The notes under the pieces were generated by a model. It did no database searches, had not been told where the DNA came from, and saw only the letters and a list, made by a program, of their open reading frames with translations. From positions 28,461 to 92,460 of the forward strand of contig JBDRAL010000070.1 in assembly GCA_039793685.1 (NCBI GenBank): DNA of 64,000 bases, in the 5' to 3' direction. Numbering within the stretch: the first letter of the stretch is position 1; each line of letters opens with the position of its first letter. The translations under genes and the position numbers were made by a program. This DNA comes from JAAFHI01 sp039793685. GTDB lineage: Bacteria; Acidobacteriota; Blastocatellia; Chloracidobacteriales; Chloracidobacteriaceae. Shown here piece after piece: positions 1 to 8,287 of this stretch.

Positions 1-242
1 GCCTTTGTATAAGCGGTGACGGCATCGGCATACCGTTCCTGATCGAATGCCAGATCGCCTTCCGTGGTGGCTTCATCGGCGAGGGCTTTCCGCTGCTCCT
101 CCGAAAGCACCGACCGGGATGACGTTTTCCGGTTTTTTTTCGGGCCGGCTTTCGGTTTTCCCTGTGCCCCGACGGAAGTTGAAACCGCACCGAGCAGATT
201 CAGGGCGAGCAGAAACGAGAGGAAGGACACGGAGTAGCGCAT
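1..242 (-). CDS. Secreted TPR-type protein, N-terminal part only
   Basis: Reading leftwards from an ATG at 242 gives 80 codons that run off the window edge without a stop. The first 26 residues (MRYSVSFLSFLLALNLLGAV onwards, ending near VGAQ) form a clear signal peptide. A basic linker (KPKAGPKKNRK) follows. A helix pair (EGDLAFDQERYADAVTAYTK) then looks like the start of a tetratricopeptide repeat. A GGAG ribosome site lies 6 bases upstream of the ATG. The protein is probably exported and uses TPRs for protein contacts. Its function cannot be told because most of it is outside the window. It is transcribed divergently from the gene at 504. Confidence 0.7.
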   Translation of the reverse strand, partial: MRYSVSFLSFLLALNLLGAVSTSVGAQGKPKAGPKKNRKTSSRSVLSEEQRKALADEATTEGDLAFDQERYADAVTAYTK

Positions 243-503
243 GGTGACTCCTTCGGAAGTTGCCGAAAAAGCTGGCGGATGGATGGATTTTTGTGTGTGG
301 GCGATTCAACTTTGAGTTGGGGAATCCGTCAAGGGGCATTACCGGGGGAGCATTTCGAAGTCTCCGAAGAAATCCCCCTTCCTTGACAACGCTACGCGCG
401 GTCATTACCATTCGCGGCTATTGTTGCGGACGTCGCCTATGTATTGAATGTAGAAGACTTTTCCGTCTCGACGTTCTCATCTCCCGAAGGTAATTTCCCA
501 AAG

Positions 504-1247
504 ATGCTAAGCGAGCGAATCGGCCAGGGCGGCAAGCGGATTTTGGATGCGCTGGTTGCCCTTCTCGCGCGCGTGTTCCCGAACCCGAACTGGCTGACGT
601 TCATCGGATTACTGATAAATATCTGGTGCGCGGTACTTTACGGGCAGGGGCACTTCTTTTTCGCGGGACTGGTGATGATTTTCGCGAACCTGTTCGACAT
701 GCTCGACGGGAGCGTCGCGCGGGTGACCGGGCGGGTGACGCGGTTCGGCGGATTCTTCGATTCGGTGCTGGATCGCTACTCGGACGTGCTGGTGCTGGTC
801 GGCATCATGGTTTTTTACGCCCGCAACACCCCGCAGCACAGCACGATGTATGTCGCGCTGGCCGGGATCGCCCTGATGGGTTCGGTGATGGTGAGCTACA
901 CGCGCGCCCGCGCCGAAAACCTCATCAAGCAGTGCAAGGTCGGATTTCTGGAGCGCCCCGAACGCGTAGTGCTGCTCATCATCGGGTCACTGACCGAAAT
1001 CGGACCGGTGGACAACTGGTTTCTGCACAAAATGCGGGCGGTTTTATGGATTCTGGCTGTTTTATCGCACTGGACCGTCGTGCATCGGATGTACCATACG
1101 TTTCGCGAAGCCGAGCGGCTGGATGAATTGTCCTTCGGTCCGGAGAAACCTTCCGCCGACGATGACGCATCCGACACGTCCGTGAACAATCGTGACGGCG
1201 CCCAGTGGGCGTCGGCCGCCGCCGGGAAGTCCGCGGCGTTTCGTTAA
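504..1247 (+). CDS. CDP-alcohol phosphatidyltransferase family membrane enzyme
   Basis: This 247-residue integral membrane protein transfers a phosphatidyl group from CDP-diacylglycerol to an alcohol in phospholipid synthesis. The family signature D-x2-DG-x2-AR-x8-G-x3-D-x3-D is complete in DMLDGSVARVTG followed by RFGGFFDSVLDRYSD. Several hydrophobic segments surround it. The in-frame TTG at 444 would add 20 residues of no recognisable character, so the ATG at 504 (MLSERIGQGG) is preferred. A weak GAAGG lies 13 bases upstream. The last 40 residues are polar and acidic and look like a disordered tail. The acceptor alcohol (glycerol phosphate, inositol phosphate or other) cannot be read from the sequence. 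An alternative name would be a PgsA- or PIP-synthase-like protein. Confidence 0.85.
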   Translation: MLSERIGQGGKRILDALVALLARVFPNPNWLTFIGLLINIWCAVLYGQGHFFFAGLVMIFANLFDMLDGSVARVTGRVTRFGGFFDSVLDRYSDVLVLVGIMVFYARNTPQHSTMYVALAGIALMGSVMVSYTRARAENLIKQCKVGFLERPERVVLLIIGSLTEIGPVDNWFLHKMRAVLWILAVLSHWTVVHRMYHTFREAERLDELSFGPEKPSADDDASDTSVNNRDGAQWASAAAGKSAAFR

Positions 1248-1290
1248 ACCTGTTTTGAATCGAGCGAGATATAAAGAGGAGAGAACCTGA

Positions 1291-1986
1291 ATGCTGTGCC
1301 CCTGCTGTGGACGTACCACGGTTGATTTGCGCCAGGGTTGTGAATGCGGCGCCGTTGCGGTCGCCGAACCCCAGACCGATGAAATCGCCTCCATTCCGCG
1401 CATCGGTCGTCCGATGGCCGGCCTCTTCCTCGCGGTTCTCGGCATCGGCTGCCTCCTGACGAAGTGGATGTTCGTCCCCGCCGTGCTCGGTGCCTGGTTC
1501 AGCTACACCGGACTGCGCCGCATCCGCGCCGATCGCGAACGGTTCGGCGGACACCGCATGGCGCTCGCCGGGGCGACGCTCTCCACCGTCATCGTGGTCA
1601 TCATGCTCGGTGTCTTCGCATTCAAGATTTCGTGGTGGCTGGAAGGCGAACGCGATGCGCAACTGGCGGCGACCCGCTCGCGCATGATGGAACTCGCCAT
1701 CGCGCTCGATGGGTACAAGAAGAAGCATCAGACGCTGCCGTCGCAGTTGAACGACCTCCGCTCGGAAGGGCTGCTCTCCGGCCCGGCCGCCGATTACTGG
1801 GAAAAGTCGCTCACCTACAAGCCGACCGGCCAGATCGCTTCGGCTTCGACGACGACCGTTCCGACGTTCACGCAGTATCAGTTGACCTCGTCCGGTCCCG
1901 ACGGAATGCCCGGCACGGCTGACGACATCATTCTCAACGACAGCGTATTTATGCCGGCGACAGCCGAAATCGCTTCGGCCAAGTAA
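1291..1986 (+). CDS. Zinc-ribbon/DUF4190-like membrane protein with GspG-like C-terminus
   Basis: The protein has 231 residues. It begins with a short Cys cluster (MLCPCCG, then CEC) resembling a half zinc ribbon. Two hydrophobic segments follow (about residues 40-75 and 90-115), arranged as in DUF4190 proteins with a small loop (GLRRIRADRERFGGHRMALAG) between them. The C-terminal half resembles the periplasmic part of type II secretion pseudopilins: an N-terminal helix (ARSRMMELAIALDGYKKKH type), a YW...Y region, and a Gly/Asp-rich loop (SGPDGMPGTADDI) like the GspG calcium loop. An AGAGGAGAG ribosome site lies just upstream. The role is unknown. The mixed architecture suggests a membrane-anchored pseudopilin-like domain rather than a true pilin, because there is no prepilin cleavage site at the N-terminus. 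Confidence 0.6.
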   Translation: MLCPCCGRTTVDLRQGCECGAVAVAEPQTDEIASIPRIGRPMAGLFLAVLGIGCLLTKWMFVPAVLGAWFSYTGLRRIRADRERFGGHRMALAGATLSTVIVVIMLGVFAFKISWWLEGERDAQLAATRSRMMELAIALDGYKKKHQTLPSQLNDLRSEGLLSGPAADYWEKSLTYKPTGQIASASTTTVPTFTQYQLTSSGPDGMPGTADDIILNDSVFMPATAEIASAK

Positions 1987-2024
1987 CGGCCCGACGCTCG
2001 AAACTTCAACAAGGGGAATTGTTT

Positions 2025-2342
2025 GTGGCGACACAAACCGCTTCGCCACCCGAACGCGGACTGCGGGCGTGGTGGCGAAAGTTTTGGAAAAAGGAAGATC
2101 CGGAAGTCCGCCGTCGGCGGGTCCTCCGGGAAACGGGCCGGATTGTCGAAGGAGAAGTAATCGACGTCCGGAAGGAAGCGAACGGGGGAATCCTGGTCGC
2201 CTATCGGTACGAGGTGGCGGGTGTGTCCTACGAATGCTGCCAAGACCTCGACCAGACCCAGAATCCCGCCGATTACTGGCTCGGCAAACGGGTGAGCGTC
2301 CGCTACACCCCGCGCTTTCCGGCCAATTCCATCGTGGTCTGA
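2025..2342 (+). CDS. Small DUF3592-like protein of unknown function
   Basis: The product has 105 residues. A basic, Trp-rich N-terminus (ERGLRAWWRKFWKKED) is followed by a beta-rich domain (GRIVEGEVIDVRKEANGG, then YRYEVAGVSYECCQDL and GKRVSVRYTPRFPANSIVV). This is the strand pattern of DUF3592-type domains, ending in a conserved-looking V-x-Y-x-P-x-x-P-x-x-S. The GTG at 2025 is chosen because AAGGGGA lies 7-8 bases upstream, while the alternative TTG at 2019 is too close to it. The gene follows the preceding gene by 38 bases and is followed by a strong terminator at 2424. No catalytic residues are visible and the function is unknown. Confidence 0.6.
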   Translation: MATQTASPPERGLRAWWRKFWKKEDPEVRRRRVLRETGRIVEGEVIDVRKEANGGILVAYRYEVAGVSYECCQDLDQTQNPADYWLGKRVSVRYTPRFPANSIVV

Positions 2343-2379
2343 CGCCGCGCCGATTCTTGAAACTTTCGGAAACGTTCAA

Positions 2380-2400
2380 TCGTACGCGCGCGATCCTTTA
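2380..2400. repeat. 19-bp sequence shared with 36487-36505
   Basis: TCGTACGCGCGCGATCCTT occurs here and again exactly at 36487-36505. In both places it is intergenic and preceded by TTCA(A)T and followed by an AT-rich stretch. It contains alternating purine-pyrimidine CGCGCG. Function unknown; a protein binding site is one possibility. Confidence 0.5.
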
Positions 2401-2423
2401 TTACATGTCGTTTTGAAAAGTCG

Positions 2424-2459
2424 TCGGGCCGGGAGGATTCTCCCGGCCCGATTTCGTTT
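2424..2459 (+). terminator. Rho-independent terminator
   Basis: A perfect 12-bp stem (TCGGGCCGGGAG with CTCCCGGCCCGA, loop GATT) is followed by TTTCGTTT. It ends the 1291-2342 transcription unit and faces the convergent peptidase gene. Confidence 0.85.
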
Positions 2460-2480
2460 CATCCGAAAAAACGCCGAAGG

Positions 2481-2524
2481 GAAGTCCGGTCTCGACATTC
2501 GGCCCCGACTCCAGACTCACGACT
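2481..2524. repeat. Degenerate heptad-repeat arm at the 3' end of the M15 gene
   Basis: GAAGTCCGG followed by a degraded GACTCCAGACTCACGACT run matches, in the same relative position, the intact heptad arm at 3421-3465 downstream of the paralogous gene. It covers the stop codon (2517-2519). The duplication that made the two peptidases appears to have copied this flank. Confidence 0.6.
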
Positions 2525-3281
2525 GTATTCTGGCAACCTCGAAGTGCATGCCGTCGGGGCGCGAAAAATGTCCGCCCCAGTAAAACCCGTGTTTATGGGC
2601 GATTTCGACCAGTTCGCGGACGCTCCCGGTCTCGCCCTTGAGCGCGGGGCGCACGCCCAGTCCGTTCCACTTCGCATTGATGTCGAACGCCGTCCCGAAC
2701 GTGTGATTGCTGAGCAGTTCGCGACTGCCCCGGACGAAGCGCGGAACGTAGGTTCCTTCCCACGACAGAATCAGATGCTTCAACCCCGCCGCTTCCCATT
2801 CGGCGAACATGGCGACGAGTTGGGCGTGGGCTTTGACGTGAAACTGAATGGCCCCATCGCCCGGCGCGCCCGCGACGCCGACGAGTTGCGGAATCGTCAC
2901 CATCCCGATGTTCGCGCTTTCCCAGTCGTTCGTGATGCGGATGCCTTCCGGATTGCCCTTGGTCGGGGCGGGTTCAAATTCAATCGGTCCGAACACTCCC
3001 TGCCGCTGCTCGTTGGTCGTGAGCGGGCCGAAGTCGGGCGGGGCGGGCCAGTTTGAACCGTCGCCGGGGTCGTACCCGAGGGTGAACGCTTCCTGAAGCG
3101 TTCGCGGACCGACCGTCCCGTCGGGCGAGATGCCCATGCTTTCCTGAAATTCCTTTGTCGCCGTTGCCGTCGCCTCGTCGAAACTTCCGTTGACGACCAC
3201 GTCCTCGAAGTTCTGCCCGCGCAGAAATGCTTGCCAGCGTTCGACTTCCGGGCCGCTGACGCCCGCTTTCATGTCGCTCAT
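2517..3281 (-). CDS. Peptidoglycan-binding / D-Ala-D-Ala carboxypeptidase-like (M15) protein, copy 1
   Basis: The protein has 254 residues from the ATG at 3281, with AAAGGA 11 bases upstream (a GTG at 3290 would be too close to it). Residues 1-75 form a PG_binding_1 domain (GPEVERWQAFLRGQ, then FDEATATATKEFQESMGISPDGTVGPRTL). The C-terminal half is a VanY/M15-type metallopeptidase: SNHTFGTAFDIN gives the S-x-H-x-x-G-x-A-x-D zinc motif and RPDGMHFE gives the second His. It would cut or bind the stem peptide of peptidoglycan. No signal peptide is visible, so export would need another route such as lysis or a secretion system. The neighbour at 3458 is a close paralogue in the same orientation, 177 bases away across a heptad palindrome. 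Confidence 0.85.
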   Translation of the reverse strand: MSDMKAGVSGPEVERWQAFLRGQNFEDVVVNGSFDEATATATKEFQESMGISPDGTVGPRTLQEAFTLGYDPGDGSNWPAPPDFGPLTTNEQRQGVFGPIEFEPAPTKGNPEGIRITNDWESANIGMVTIPQLVGVAGAPGDGAIQFHVKAHAQLVAMFAEWEAAGLKHLILSWEGTYVPRFVRGSRELLSNHTFGTAFDINAKWNGLGVRPALKGETGSVRELVEIAHKHGFYWGGHFSRPDGMHFEVARIQS

Positions 3282-3301
3282 CGGAATCACTGTCCTTTAA
3301 A

Positions 3302-3465
3302 AGTCTGGAGTCTGGAGTCGAGAGTCTGAAGTCAAATCGGGGAAAAGAAAAGCGGGAAAGCAGTATTTGACTCAAGCGGCGGCGGACGGCACGTTCCTTG
3401 TCTCCCTGTCTTTCAGTCTTGAAGTCCGGCTTTGACTTCAGACTCTCGACTCCAGACTCAAGACT
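3302..3465. repeat. Heptad-repeat imperfect palindrome (AGTCTGG type)
   Basis: The left arm (3302-3336) reads AGTCTGG-AGTCTGG-AGTCGAG-AGTCTGA-AGTCAAA in 7-base steps. The right arm (3431-3465) is its near-perfect reverse complement over 35 bp. About 95 bases separate them. The right arm contains the stop codon of the gene ending at 3458. Confidence 0.9.
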
Positions 3466-4243
3466 GTATTTGAGCGATTTCAAAGTGCATTCCGTCGGGT
3501 CGCGAAAAATGCCCGCCCCAGTAGAACCCGTTGGCGTTGGCGATTCCGACCAGTTCGCGGGTACTCCCTTTCTGTCCCTTGAGCGCCGGTTGCGCGCCGA
3601 GCGGATTCCACGCCACGTTGATGTCGAAGGCGGTTCCGAACGCGTGGTTGCTGAGAACGGTCCGGCTGCCACGGACGAAGCGTGGAACGTACGACCCGGC
3701 CCACGACAGCACGAACGGCATCAGGCCCGCCGCCTCCCATTCCTTGAACAGCGTGACGAGTTGGTCCTTGCCCTTTTGGTGAAAGGCGACCCGCCCGTCC
3801 GCCGGAGCGCCGAAAATGCCCGCCAACTGAGGAATTTTCACCATCACGATGTTTTTCTTGTCCCAGCCGTTCGTGATTTTGATGGCTTCGGGATTGCCCG
3901 ACACCGGCGCGGAGACGAATTCGAGCGGTCCGAACAGTTCCTGCCGCTGGCTGGTCGAGACAAGCGGGGGAAAATCGGGCTTCGGCGGCCAGTTCGGGCC
4001 ATCCTCGGCCTTGCTCGTGTCGGTCACGGCGCTGAAACCCATGGTCATCGCCTTGGCATAGGTCATGTTGCCCACCACGCCGTCGGGGTTGAGGCCGTTG
4101 CTTTTCTGGAATTCCGCCGTCGCGGTTTCGGTCGTCGCTCCGAAATTTCCGTCAATGACGACTTCGTCGTGGTGCTGGCCGCGGAGGAATGCCTGCCAGT
4201 CTTCCACGTCCTTGCCTTTCGAGCCTTTTCGTAAAACACGCAT
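3458..4243 (-). CDS. Peptidoglycan-binding / D-Ala-D-Ala carboxypeptidase-like (M15) protein, copy 2
   Basis: This 261-residue paralogue of the gene at 2517 has the same order: a PG_binding_1 domain (KGKDVEDWQAFLRGQ, then FGATTETATAEFQKSNGLNPDGVVG), a linker with a conserved RQELFGPLEF, and an M15 peptidase domain (SNHAFGTAFDIN and RPDGMHFE, carrying the zinc ligands). AGGAGG lies six bases upstream of the ATG. Like its neighbour it has no signal peptide. Both copies end in a near-identical tail (GFYWGGHFSRPDGMHFE then IQS), indicating a tandem duplication. The start of the PG-binding domain is the most diverged part. The likely role is cell-wall peptide trimming or lysis; the exact bond is not shown. 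Confidence 0.85.
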   Translation of the reverse strand: MRVLRKGSKGKDVEDWQAFLRGQHHDEVVIDGNFGATTETATAEFQKSNGLNPDGVVGNMTYAKAMTMGFSAVTDTSKAEDGPNWPPKPDFPPLVSTSQRQELFGPLEFVSAPVSGNPEAIKITNGWDKKNIVMVKIPQLAGIFGAPADGRVAFHQKGKDQLVTLFKEWEAAGLMPFVLSWAGSYVPRFVRGSRTVLSNHAFGTAFDINVAWNPLGAQPALKGQKGSTRELVGIANANGFYWGGHFSRPDGMHFEIAQIQS

Positions 4244-4330
4244 GGGGGGCCTCCTGAAATCGGGTTTTGGAAAAACGTCCCCGATCTTTATTCATTCGGA
4301 CCCACCCCGTGAGAAAATTCCGGGCAAATT

Positions 4331-5689
4331 TCAGACAAATTTCTCGGAAAGCGAGGAAAAAGCAAAGGAAAGTTGCCCGCGCGACTGGCGGGGCAGCATG
4401 TTCGGCTGGGAAAACCGGTTTTCGCAGTGGAGCGCGGCCGCGTTCATCTTTTTCGGAGGCATCGCCGTGACCAGAACGACCATCCGCCAGAGCCGCCGGT
4501 GCTTGTCGAGCAGTACTTCAACTTCCGGATGCCGCAGCGCGGCGAGCGTGCCGGTCGTCGTTTCGTCGATTCTCACTTCCACCCGCGCTTCCTTGAGCGC
4601 CATGCCGGTTGACGGGCAATAAACGATGACGCCGCCCGGCGGCAGGCCGAGCGTTTCGGCCAGTTCGGCTTCGATGCGCGTCCGGGCGTCGTTTTCGTTC
4701 AAATGGAACATCCGTTCGAAGGATTTGAGGATGTCATCCGGAATCGGCGTCTCAAAATCGCCGAGCGTCAGCAGGTAGACCGGTTTGTGAAGTTCCCGGC
4801 GCTCCAGCGCGTCGAGCAGTTTCGCGAGCGGCGGCAGTTTCGCGGCGCGGGTTCTCAAAACGTGGAGAAACGCGTCGTCGCGCAGGCCGTATAACTCCTC
4901 GTATTTGAACAGTTTCGCGGCCAGCGCCATTTCGAGCGCCTTGGAAATCATGGCCCCGGCGGAAACCTTCGCGTGGTGGTAGTAGACCCGCTCGGTCAGC
5001 ACATAGCGCATTCTTAAAAGATGAACCAGTTCCGACAGCGCGTCGTGACGGAACAGCCCGTGGCGCTGAAGATCGAGAACGAGCCGTCCGCCGATGCGGG
5101 TGAACAGGGAAAAGACCCGGTCGTCGTAATTGTGCGCCAGCCCGCAGTGGAAGGCGTCGCGCCGGAGGTAGTCGAGCAGATCGGCGCAGATCGTTCCGGC
5201 AACGATGTCGTACAGAATCGGCGGTCCCGGCTTTTCCGCGCCTTTGGTCAGCAGCCGCCGGACACCGTCGAGCAGGTCCTGTTTTTCGAGTTCTTCGCCG
5301 AGGCCGCGTTCGAACACCGCGTCAAGCCGCTTCGCGTCGCGGTCGTGGCGTTCGCCGATGCGGCGTTCATCTTCAAAGGTATGTCCGAACGGAACGTGCG
5401 TAATGTCGTGGAGCAGGGCGGCGGCGCGCAGGAGGCGGCGTTCATCCTTGGTAAACCGTTCGCCGGACGAGACTTCCACCGCGTCGGCGATTTTTCCGGC
5501 AAGAAAACAGGTCCCGAGCGCATGTTCGAACCGCGTGTGGACCGCCGACGGATAGACGAGATTCGCCATGCCGAGCTGGCGGATGCCGCGCAGCCGCTGG
5601 ACGGCGGCCGTGTCGATCAGCCGCATTTCCTCGCGTGAAAAAGCGATGTCGCCGTGGACGGCGTCCCGGATGGTCTTGGTCTGGCGCAT
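4331..5689 (-). CDS. HD-domain phosphohydrolase (dGTPase/SAMHD1-like, COG1078)
   Basis: The protein has 452 residues. The metal-binding residues of an HD hydrolase are present: HTRFEHALG (first His), ALLHDITHVPFGH (the HD pair with a following His), and DLLDYLRRD (distal Asp). Family members hydrolyse nucleoside triphosphates or related phosphoesters, so a deoxynucleotide triphosphohydrolase is the likeliest activity. The N-terminal KTIRDAVHGDI resembles the usual start of COG1078 proteins (IxDPVHGxI). The last 30 or so residues (from ENRFSQPNML) are unlike the family and may be a read-on tail. The gene lies alone between convergent and divergent neighbours. Substrate cannot be assigned from sequence. 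Confidence 0.85.
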   Translation of the reverse strand: MRQTKTIRDAVHGDIAFSREEMRLIDTAAVQRLRGIRQLGMANLVYPSAVHTRFEHALGTCFLAGKIADAVEVSSGERFTKDERRLLRAAALLHDITHVPFGHTFEDERRIGERHDRDAKRLDAVFERGLGEELEKQDLLDGVRRLLTKGAEKPGPPILYDIVAGTICADLLDYLRRDAFHCGLAHNYDDRVFSLFTRIGGRLVLDLQRHGLFRHDALSELVHLLRMRYVLTERVYYHHAKVSAGAMISKALEMALAAKLFKYEELYGLRDDAFLHVLRTRAAKLPPLAKLLDALERRELHKPVYLLTLGDFETPIPDDILKSFERMFHLNENDARTRIEAELAETLGLPPGGVIVYCPSTGMALKEARVEVRIDETTTGTLAALRHPEVEVLLDKHRRLWRMVVLVTAMPPKKMNAAALHCENRFSQPNMLPRQSRGQLSFAFSSLSEKFV

Positions 5690-5960
5690 GCCGCGAACCT
5701 ATCCGCAGGGCGGAGAAGCGTCAATGGTTTGAATCGAGTCGGAAAAGGAATCGATTTTCGGCGGTGTCGCGTTTTTTGTGTTTTCCGAAAAGTCGTTCGC
5801 CCGCGGGTTGAAGAAAAATCTTGAAAGTATTGTTCCCGCTAGAGTTTTCGCCTGTTGACGGAATTGACAGTACCGGGGAGCGGTGTTAGTTTCGCAACAC
5901 TTCAAGACACATCCACGGGCATCACGACGGAAATTCCATCGCGCGGGAGAACGGTTGCCG

Positions 5961-8003
5961 ATGCGACGCAAAATTCTGCTTGCGGACGACAGCATCACCA
6001 TTCAGAAAGTCGTCAATCTGACCTTTTCGGACGAAGGAATCGACGTCGTCACGGTTGGAAACGGCGAGCTGGCCATCAACAAGCTGGCCGACGTGCGCCC
6101 CGACATCGTGCTGGCCGATGTATGGATGCCGGGTCGCGACGGATACGAACTCTGCGAGTACGTCAAGACCACCCCCGAATACAAGCATCTGCCCGTTTTA
6201 TTGCTGGTGGGCGCGTTCGAGCCGTTTGACAAGGTCCGCGCCGCCGCCGTCAAGGCTGATGGTCATCTGACCAAGCCCTTCGAATCGCGCGCGCTGGTCG
6301 CCACCGTCAAGAAACTGCTTGAACAGGCCGCGCCGGTCATTACGGAAGCCTTTACGCCGCCGCCGCCGCTCACGGGAGATTCCGGCCGGACGCAGATTTT
6401 CGGCTCGGTGGTGAATCCCAAGCCGGTCGATTCCCAGCCGCGCCCGGTCGCGTCGGACGTCGAGGTCCCCCCGCCCACCATCAAGATTTCGCCGTCGCAG
6501 CTTGAAGACGGGCGCAATACCGACCTTGACCCGCTGATTCCCGTGCCGCCCGCCGAGCCGGTGGCCCCGTCGCCGAGCGCCGAGTCGGTGCTGGAGTTGA
6601 CGATTCCCGAGCAGAACGAGCCGATTCTCGTCTATCCGGAGCCGCCCCCGACCCTGGCTTCTCCCATCGAGCCACCGACTTTCGCCAGTCCCGAACCGCC
6701 GGCCATCGGCGTGGCGACCTCGCGGCTCGCGCCGGGTGAACTGGAAACCATGCTCCAGCAGCCGTCGGCACCGAAGCCGACGACCGACACCTCGCCGCTC
6801 GAAATCGACGACGTCATTGAAACGACGCACCACCCGGTGATGCCGGAGTCCGCCGCCGTTCGCGATCCGTTGCTCGACACCTTCGCCGATGTAGCCGAGT
6901 CGACGTCCAGCATTCAAAGCGCCTTCGATCCGGCGGTGGAAACCACGGCCTACACCGGGACCGAAGCCGCCTTCGTTTCGAAAGTCGCCGGCGAAGCGCC
7001 TTCCGAACCGACCGCCGCCCCCATCCCGGCCCCCGATTTTGCCGTGCCGGTCGATGCGCCGCCCGCGTTCCAGCCCTATGTCGTGGAAGAATCGGCGTCC
7101 GCGCCCTTCGTCGAGCCGGAGTTGAAGGAGACGACTCCTCCCGCTGAAACAACGGAAGACGCCGCCGCCACGGCGACCAACCGGACAACCCTCGAAGTCA
7201 CATCGCCGGTTATCGAAGTTGCGCCCGAACCGGTGACCGGAACGGCTCCCATCGAGACCCCGTCGGCAACCGAACCCGCCGCCGAGACACCCCCGGCGCC
7301 GGTTTTCGAAGTTCCTGTTGAAGAAGATGAACGGGTGCGCGGGACCGATCTCCTGCCTGCTGAACTCGTTGCCTCCATGCGCGCCCGCGAAGCCGCGAAA
7401 GAACTCGAACCGGAAGCCGTCGCCGAGCCGGACGCCGAATCGCCGCCCCCGCCCGGCTTTACCTTTGAACTTCCCCCCGACAACGAACCGGTTGTCGAAG
7501 CGGTCGTCGTTCCACCCTCCGCCGAAGCCGCGCCGGTTGCGGAAATCGCTCCGGAACCCGAAATCGTCGCGGAACCGATTGCCGAACCGGTTGCCGAGAC
7601 GCCCGTCGAAGCGCCGACCGAAGACGCACCCGTCGCGACAGCCGAGGAAGCTCCCTCCGCCGCAGTCATCGTGCCCGCCGTCGTCGCGGGCGTGGCTGCC
7701 ATCGCCGCGCCGATGGTCGCTGAAGCGGTCATCGCCAAACCCGCTCCGGAAGAAGAAACGGTCGAACCCGAAGGACCGACGACCGGCGAAATCAACCCCG
7801 TGCCCGTTACCGGCGAACTCGTTGCGCCCGAAGGTGCGCTCGACGCCGGCCAGGTTCCGCAGGCCGTCATTGATGAAATCGTCAAGCGCGTGGTGACCCA
7901 GATTTCCGAAAAGGTCATCCGCGAAATCGCGTGGGAAGTCGTGCCGGACCTCGCCGAACTGCTCATCAAAAAACATCTGGCGAGTACGAACGGCGCGAAA
8001 TAA
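5961..8003 (+). CDS. CheY-like receiver with long Pro/Glu/Ala linker and conserved C-terminal helix
   Basis: The product has 680 residues from the ATG at 5961; an upstream in-frame GTG at 5883 adds 26 residues with no domain character. Residues 3-122 form a receiver domain with acidic pair D9-D10, phospho-acceptor D53 in LADVWMPG and K104 in LTKPFE. The usual Thr/Ser of strand 4 is missing (LLLVGAFEPFD). About 500 residues of very Pro/Glu/Ala/Val-rich, probably disordered sequence follow, including an Ala/Val-rich stretch near residues 565-590. The last 45 residues return to a regular amphipathic pattern (VIDEIVKRVVTQISEKVIRE). The layout (receiver, acidic linker, helical end) recalls polar scaffold proteins such as FrzS or PopZ-like proteins. 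That comparison is inference. No output DNA-binding or enzyme domain is present. Confidence 0.75.
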   Translation: MRRKILLADDSITIQKVVNLTFSDEGIDVVTVGNGELAINKLADVRPDIVLADVWMPGRDGYELCEYVKTTPEYKHLPVLLLVGAFEPFDKVRAAAVKADGHLTKPFESRALVATVKKLLEQAAPVITEAFTPPPPLTGDSGRTQIFGSVVNPKPVDSQPRPVASDVEVPPPTIKISPSQLEDGRNTDLDPLIPVPPAEPVAPSPSAESVLELTIPEQNEPILVYPEPPPTLASPIEPPTFASPEPPAIGVATSRLAPGELETMLQQPSAPKPTTDTSPLEIDDVIETTHHPVMPESAAVRDPLLDTFADVAESTSSIQSAFDPAVETTAYTGTEAAFVSKVAGEAPSEPTAAPIPAPDFAVPVDAPPAFQPYVVEESASAPFVEPELKETTPPAETTEDAAATATNRTTLEVTSPVIEVAPEPVTGTAPIETPSATEPAAETPPAPVFEVPVEEDERVRGTDLLPAELVASMRAREAAKELEPEAVAEPDAESPPPPGFTFELPPDNEPVVEAVVVPPSAEAAPVAEIAPEPEIVAEPIAEPVAETPVEAPTEDAPVATAEEAPSAAVIVPAVVAGVAAIAAPMVAEAVIAKPAPEEETVEPEGPTTGEINPVPVTGELVAPEGALDAGQVPQAVIDEIVKRVVTQISEKVIREIAWEVVPDLAELLIKKHLASTNGAK

Positions 8004-8084
8004 GCCGAACGCGCCGAACGTCGCCACCGTACCCTGAACGGCAGCCGGAAACCCCGGTTGCCGTTTTTGCTTTTGGAGGGAACA

Positions 8085-8250
8085 GGGGCCGGGGATCAGG
8101 GATCAGTCGGAATAATCCATTGACGTTGAACCGAATCGAACGAAAGTTCTAACCTGAAACCTGAAACCTGAAACCTGAAACCTGAAACCTGAAACCTGAA
8201 ACCTGAAACCTGTTTTTCGCCTGATCCCTGACCCCCGATCCCTGATCCCT
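8085..8250. repeat. Heptad-repeat locus with 8.9 copies of AACCTGA
   Basis: An outer inverted pair (GGGGATCAGGGATCAG near 8091-8106, and CTGATCC-CTGACCC-CCGATCC-CTGATCC at 8221-8248) encloses a perfect array of eight AACCTGA units plus six bases at 8151-8212. All parts keep a 7-base step. It occupies most of the 284-bp gap between the receiver gene and the aminotransferase gene, where nothing else is seen. Confidence 0.9.
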
Positions 8251-8287
8251 TCTTCAACCGACACCCAATAAGGAGTTAACCACGGAA

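Noticed and set aside
979..2379. Long minus-strand reading frame opposite the phosphatidyltransferase and DUF4190 genes
   Set aside because: It is an antisense shadow: Arg/Gly-rich, no ribosome site and it crosses real plus-strand genes.
6198..8027. Minus-strand frame of about 600 codons
   Set aside because: It is the complement of the Pro/Glu/Ala linker and is Arg/Gly/Phe-rich without domains.
8085..8250. CRISPR array
   Set aside because: Repeats are 7 bases with no spacers of constant length and no cas genes.
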